Assembly: GCA_900770895.1 (NCBI GenBank)
Contig: CAAGMF010000039.1
Coordinates: 1 to 24,508, forward strand
Reading direction: 5' to 3'
Length of the DNA stretch: 24,508 bases
DNA from: an uncultured Mitsuokella sp.
GTDB lineage: Bacteria; Bacillota; Negativicutes; Selenomonadales; Selenomonadaceae
Positions within the stretch are counted from its first letter, which is position 1; each line of letters begins with the position of its first letter. A model generated the notes under the pieces. It saw only the letters and a list, made by a program, of their open reading frames with translations, ran no database searches and was not told where the DNA came from. The translations under genes and the position numbers were made by a program. Below are positions 22,581 to 24,508 of the stretch, piece after piece.

Positions 22581-24014
22581 ATGAAGATATGTCTGTTGAC
22601 GGAGGGCTCGTATCCCTATGTCGTAGGCGGCGTCTCCTCCTGGTGCCATATGCTCATGGAGGGCTTGCCCGAATATGAGTTCAGCGTCTACTCCATCGGT
22701 GCCGAGATGAAGGATAAGGGGCACTACAAATACAAGCTGCCACAGAATCTGAAGGGGATCCAGGAGGAATTCCTCGATTCCATGCTCAGTCAGAAATCGA
22801 GCGGCATGTATGAGAACATATTGAATCCTGAGGAGCGGGCCACGCTGTATGAGCTCGTGGTAGGGGATAAGCCAATCGATATCACGCAGCTCGTACATAT
22901 ATTCCGCCAGCGCGGCCGCTTCAAGAGCGCATTCGATATCTTCATGTCGAGCGATTTCTTCGATATCATCGAGCGGGTTTACCGGGAGCGCTACAGCTAT
23001 CTGCCGTTTACCGATTTCTTCTGGACGATACGCTCCATGCTGCTGCCGCTGTTCTACCTGTTGCAGCAGCGTCTGCCGGAGGCGGATGTCTATCACAGCG
23101 TGGCGACCGGCTATTGCGGCGTGATCGGAGCTATGGCTTCTGCTGTCTATGGCAAGCCGTTCATGATTACCGAGCATGGCATATACTCTCGCGAGCGCGA
23201 GGTGGAAATCATAAAGAGCGATTGGGCCAAGGGGGATTTCAAATCGATATGGATCCAATACTTCTACAATCTGGCCGGCCTGTCCTATGCGTCAGCGGAC
23301 CATGTCTACACGCTGTTCGAGCATAATGCAACGATCGAGCGCGATCTGGGGTGCGACCCTGCGAAGATAGGTATCGTACCGAATGGCATCCACATGGAAC
23401 GTTTTGCTGATATCGGCGAACTGACGCCGCATGAAGGGCCGCTCACCATCGGAGCTGTCGTGCGCGTGGTCCCGATCAAGGATGTCGTCACCATGCTGCG
23501 CGCCTTTTTTCTCGTCAAGCAGAAACTGCCCGAGGCAAAGCTGATCATCATGGGCGGCTATGAAGAGGATCCCGAGTACTATGCCCTTTGTCAGCGGACC
23601 GTGGAGATGCTGCGGCTCGATGGCGTCGAATTCACGGGCTCAGTAAATGTGCATGACTATATCCCGCAGCTCGATATCATGCTGTTGTCGAGCATCAGCG
23701 AGGGCCAGCCGCTCGCCGTACTCGAGGGGCAGGCGGCGCACAGGCCATTCATCACGACGGATGTGGGCTGCTGCCGGGAACTGATCTACGGCGGGACGGG
23801 GGACAACCTCGGCCCGGCAGGAGCTGTGGTGGCGCCAATGGATTTCGAGGCTATGGCTGCCGAGATATTGCGGCTGGCCCGGGACTTCGAGCTGCGGCGG
23901 CGCATGGGCAATGTCGGTTATGAGCGAACGAAAAAGTACTACCGGTTCGAGCAGTTCATCGATGCTTATCGTGATATCTATGCGCAGGAAGCCGGACTGA
24001 CGGGGAAGGGGTGA
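22581..24014 (+). CDS. pelF: PelF glycosyltransferase (GT4)
   Basis: A 477-residue cytosolic GT4-family glycosyltransferase that polymerises Pel from UDP-N-acetylhexosamine. The N-terminal PelF signature is clear (ICLLTEGSYPYVVGGVSSWC), followed by a long insert typical of PelF (about 60-160), ITEHGIYSREREVE, GIVPNGIHMERF and the GT4 donor-site motif E374-x7-E382 (SEGQPLAVLEGQ). Length is close to Pseudomonas PelF (about 507). It begins six bases after pelA and is followed after five bases by pelG, so it is in the heart of the operon. Confidence 0.94.
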   Translation: MKICLLTEGSYPYVVGGVSSWCHMLMEGLPEYEFSVYSIGAEMKDKGHYKYKLPQNLKGIQEEFLDSMLSQKSSGMYENILNPEERATLYELVVGDKPIDITQLVHIFRQRGRFKSAFDIFMSSDFFDIIERVYRERYSYLPFTDFFWTIRSMLLPLFYLLQQRLPEADVYHSVATGYCGVIGAMASAVYGKPFMITEHGIYSREREVEIIKSDWAKGDFKSIWIQYFYNLAGLSYASADHVYTLFEHNATIERDLGCDPAKIGIVPNGIHMERFADIGELTPHEGPLTIGAVVRVVPIKDVVTMLRAFFLVKQKLPEAKLIIMGGYEEDPEYYALCQRTVEMLRLDGVEFTGSVNVHDYIPQLDIMLLSSISEGQPLAVLEGQAAHRPFITTDVGCCRELIYGGTGDNLGPAGAVVAPMDFEAMAAEILRLARDFELRRRMGNVGYERTKKYYRFEQFIDAYRDIYAQEAGLTGKG

Positions 24015-24019
24015 GGGAT

Positions 24020-24508
24020 ATGGCCGGAGTTGGATTCGAGCTGAAAAAGCTGTTTCGCGCCCGCACGGCGGCCGGACATATTCGTGCCTACACCTACTCG
24101 GCATTGATAACAGCCGGGCCGTTCGCGTTCATGACCTGCATGATCCTGGCCATACAGCTGCTGCTGTACCGGTACGAGGTTTCGGACGCTGAGGCTGGCA
24201 TATTCATGGGCGCCGTGGTATATGCTTTTGTCTTTTCGCAGATATTGAGCAGCGGCTTCACGATGGTCGTGACCCGCTATCTGGCGGATTCGATATCCGT
24301 AGGGCGCTATGTAGATATCACGGCCTCGCTGTTCGGCCTGCTGACGATGCTGATGGCGTTGGGCGGCGTGGCTGCGGCCGTATTCCTATGGCCCGGCCAG
24401 CTGCCTTCGCTTACGAAGTTGCTCATATACCTGTTCTTCCTGTTGCTGCTCATGGCCTGGGGAGAGAGTATCTATCTGTCAGCAATCAAGCGCTACAAGC
24501 GCCTGCTC
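24020..24508 (+). CDS. pelG: PelG membrane transporter, N-terminal part
   Basis: The first 163 residues of a polytopic membrane protein cut by the window end. It opens with MAGVGFELKKLF, the typical PelG start, then YSALITAGPFAFMTCMILAI, and continues with about five hydrophobic segments (e.g. AVVYAFVFSQILSSGFTMVV). PelG is a MOP-superfamily (flippase-like) protein that works with PelF, PelD and PelE to move the polymer across the inner membrane. GAGGGA before ATG 24020 supports the start. The full gene is normally about 450 codons. Confidence 0.92.
   Translation, partial: MAGVGFELKKLFRARTAAGHIRAYTYSALITAGPFAFMTCMILAIQLLLYRYEVSDAEAGIFMGAVVYAFVFSQILSSGFTMVVTRYLADSISVGRYVDITASLFGLLTMLMALGGVAAAVFLWPGQLPSLTKLLIYLFFLLLLMAWGESIYLSAIKRYKRLL

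Noticed and set aside
1..24508. CRISPR arrays, tRNA/rRNA genes, insertion sequences, riboswitches
   Set aside because: No regularly spaced direct repeats, cloverleaf or rRNA-like stretches, transposase-like proteins, or leader long enough for a recognisable riboswitch were found by eye.

Overview
All the coding I can support is on the + strand: 21 genes, with a partial gene at each end. The content points to a diderm Firmicute of the Negativicutes, most likely near Selenomonadaceae (Selenomonas/Mitsuokella-like). The clues are AGGAGG-type ribosome binding sites, a Bacillus-like nfeD-floA pair, a UbiA/UbiD pair of the futalosine (menaquinone) kind, NfnAB, and a Pel polysaccharide cluster in the Gram-positive gene order. 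The taxon is an inference; no rRNA or other marker is present. The DNA looks moderately GC-rich, yet the isoleucine codon ATA is used freely.

Layout. (1) 3-557: end of a HlyD/EmrA-type membrane fusion protein, then a terminator. (2) 699-3073: NfeD-type membrane protein, flotillin-like FloA, and an unrecognised membrane-anchored proline-rich/coiled-coil protein. (3) 3247-8360: long-chain polyprenyl diphosphate synthase, a long TatA/B-like protein, a terminator, a strong new promoter, then a short TatA, TatC, a UbiD-family decarboxylase and a UbiA-family prenyltransferase. The prenyl synthase, decarboxylase and prenyltransferase fit the late steps of menaquinone synthesis; Tat exports folded proteins, including many anaerobic respiratory enzymes. 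(4) 8415-14175: FolD, formate-tetrahydrofolate ligase, a short MetF-like reductase, and NfnA/NfnB, i.e. one-carbon folate metabolism with a bifurcating NADPH/NADH/ferredoxin transhydrogenase; this ends in a strong terminator. (5) 14299-16095: a DEDDh exonuclease and a metallo-beta-lactamase-fold protein with a twin-arginine-like N-terminus, then a terminator. (6) 16289-24508: holA (DNA polymerase III delta), then pelD-pelE-pelA(deacetylase)-pelF-pelG, with pelG cut by the window end.

The most interesting region is the last. The PelD homologue is a 753-residue fusion. Its N-terminal epimerase-like Rossmann domain has lost the third glycine and the Tyr/Lys catalytic pair. This is followed by membrane helices, a GAF-like region and a degenerate GGDEF domain that keeps an RxxD c-di-GMP inhibitory site. 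No outer-membrane export gene (PelB/PelC type) is visible, although the host is probably diderm. The promoter in front of holA-pel carries two Fur-box-like palindromes around its -10 box, which suggests metal or peroxide control of the unit.

No CRISPR array, tRNA, rRNA, insertion sequence or integrase was seen. No gene-free stretch exceeds 300 bases; the longest (about 190 bases, 16096-16288) holds a terminator and the holA-pel promoter.
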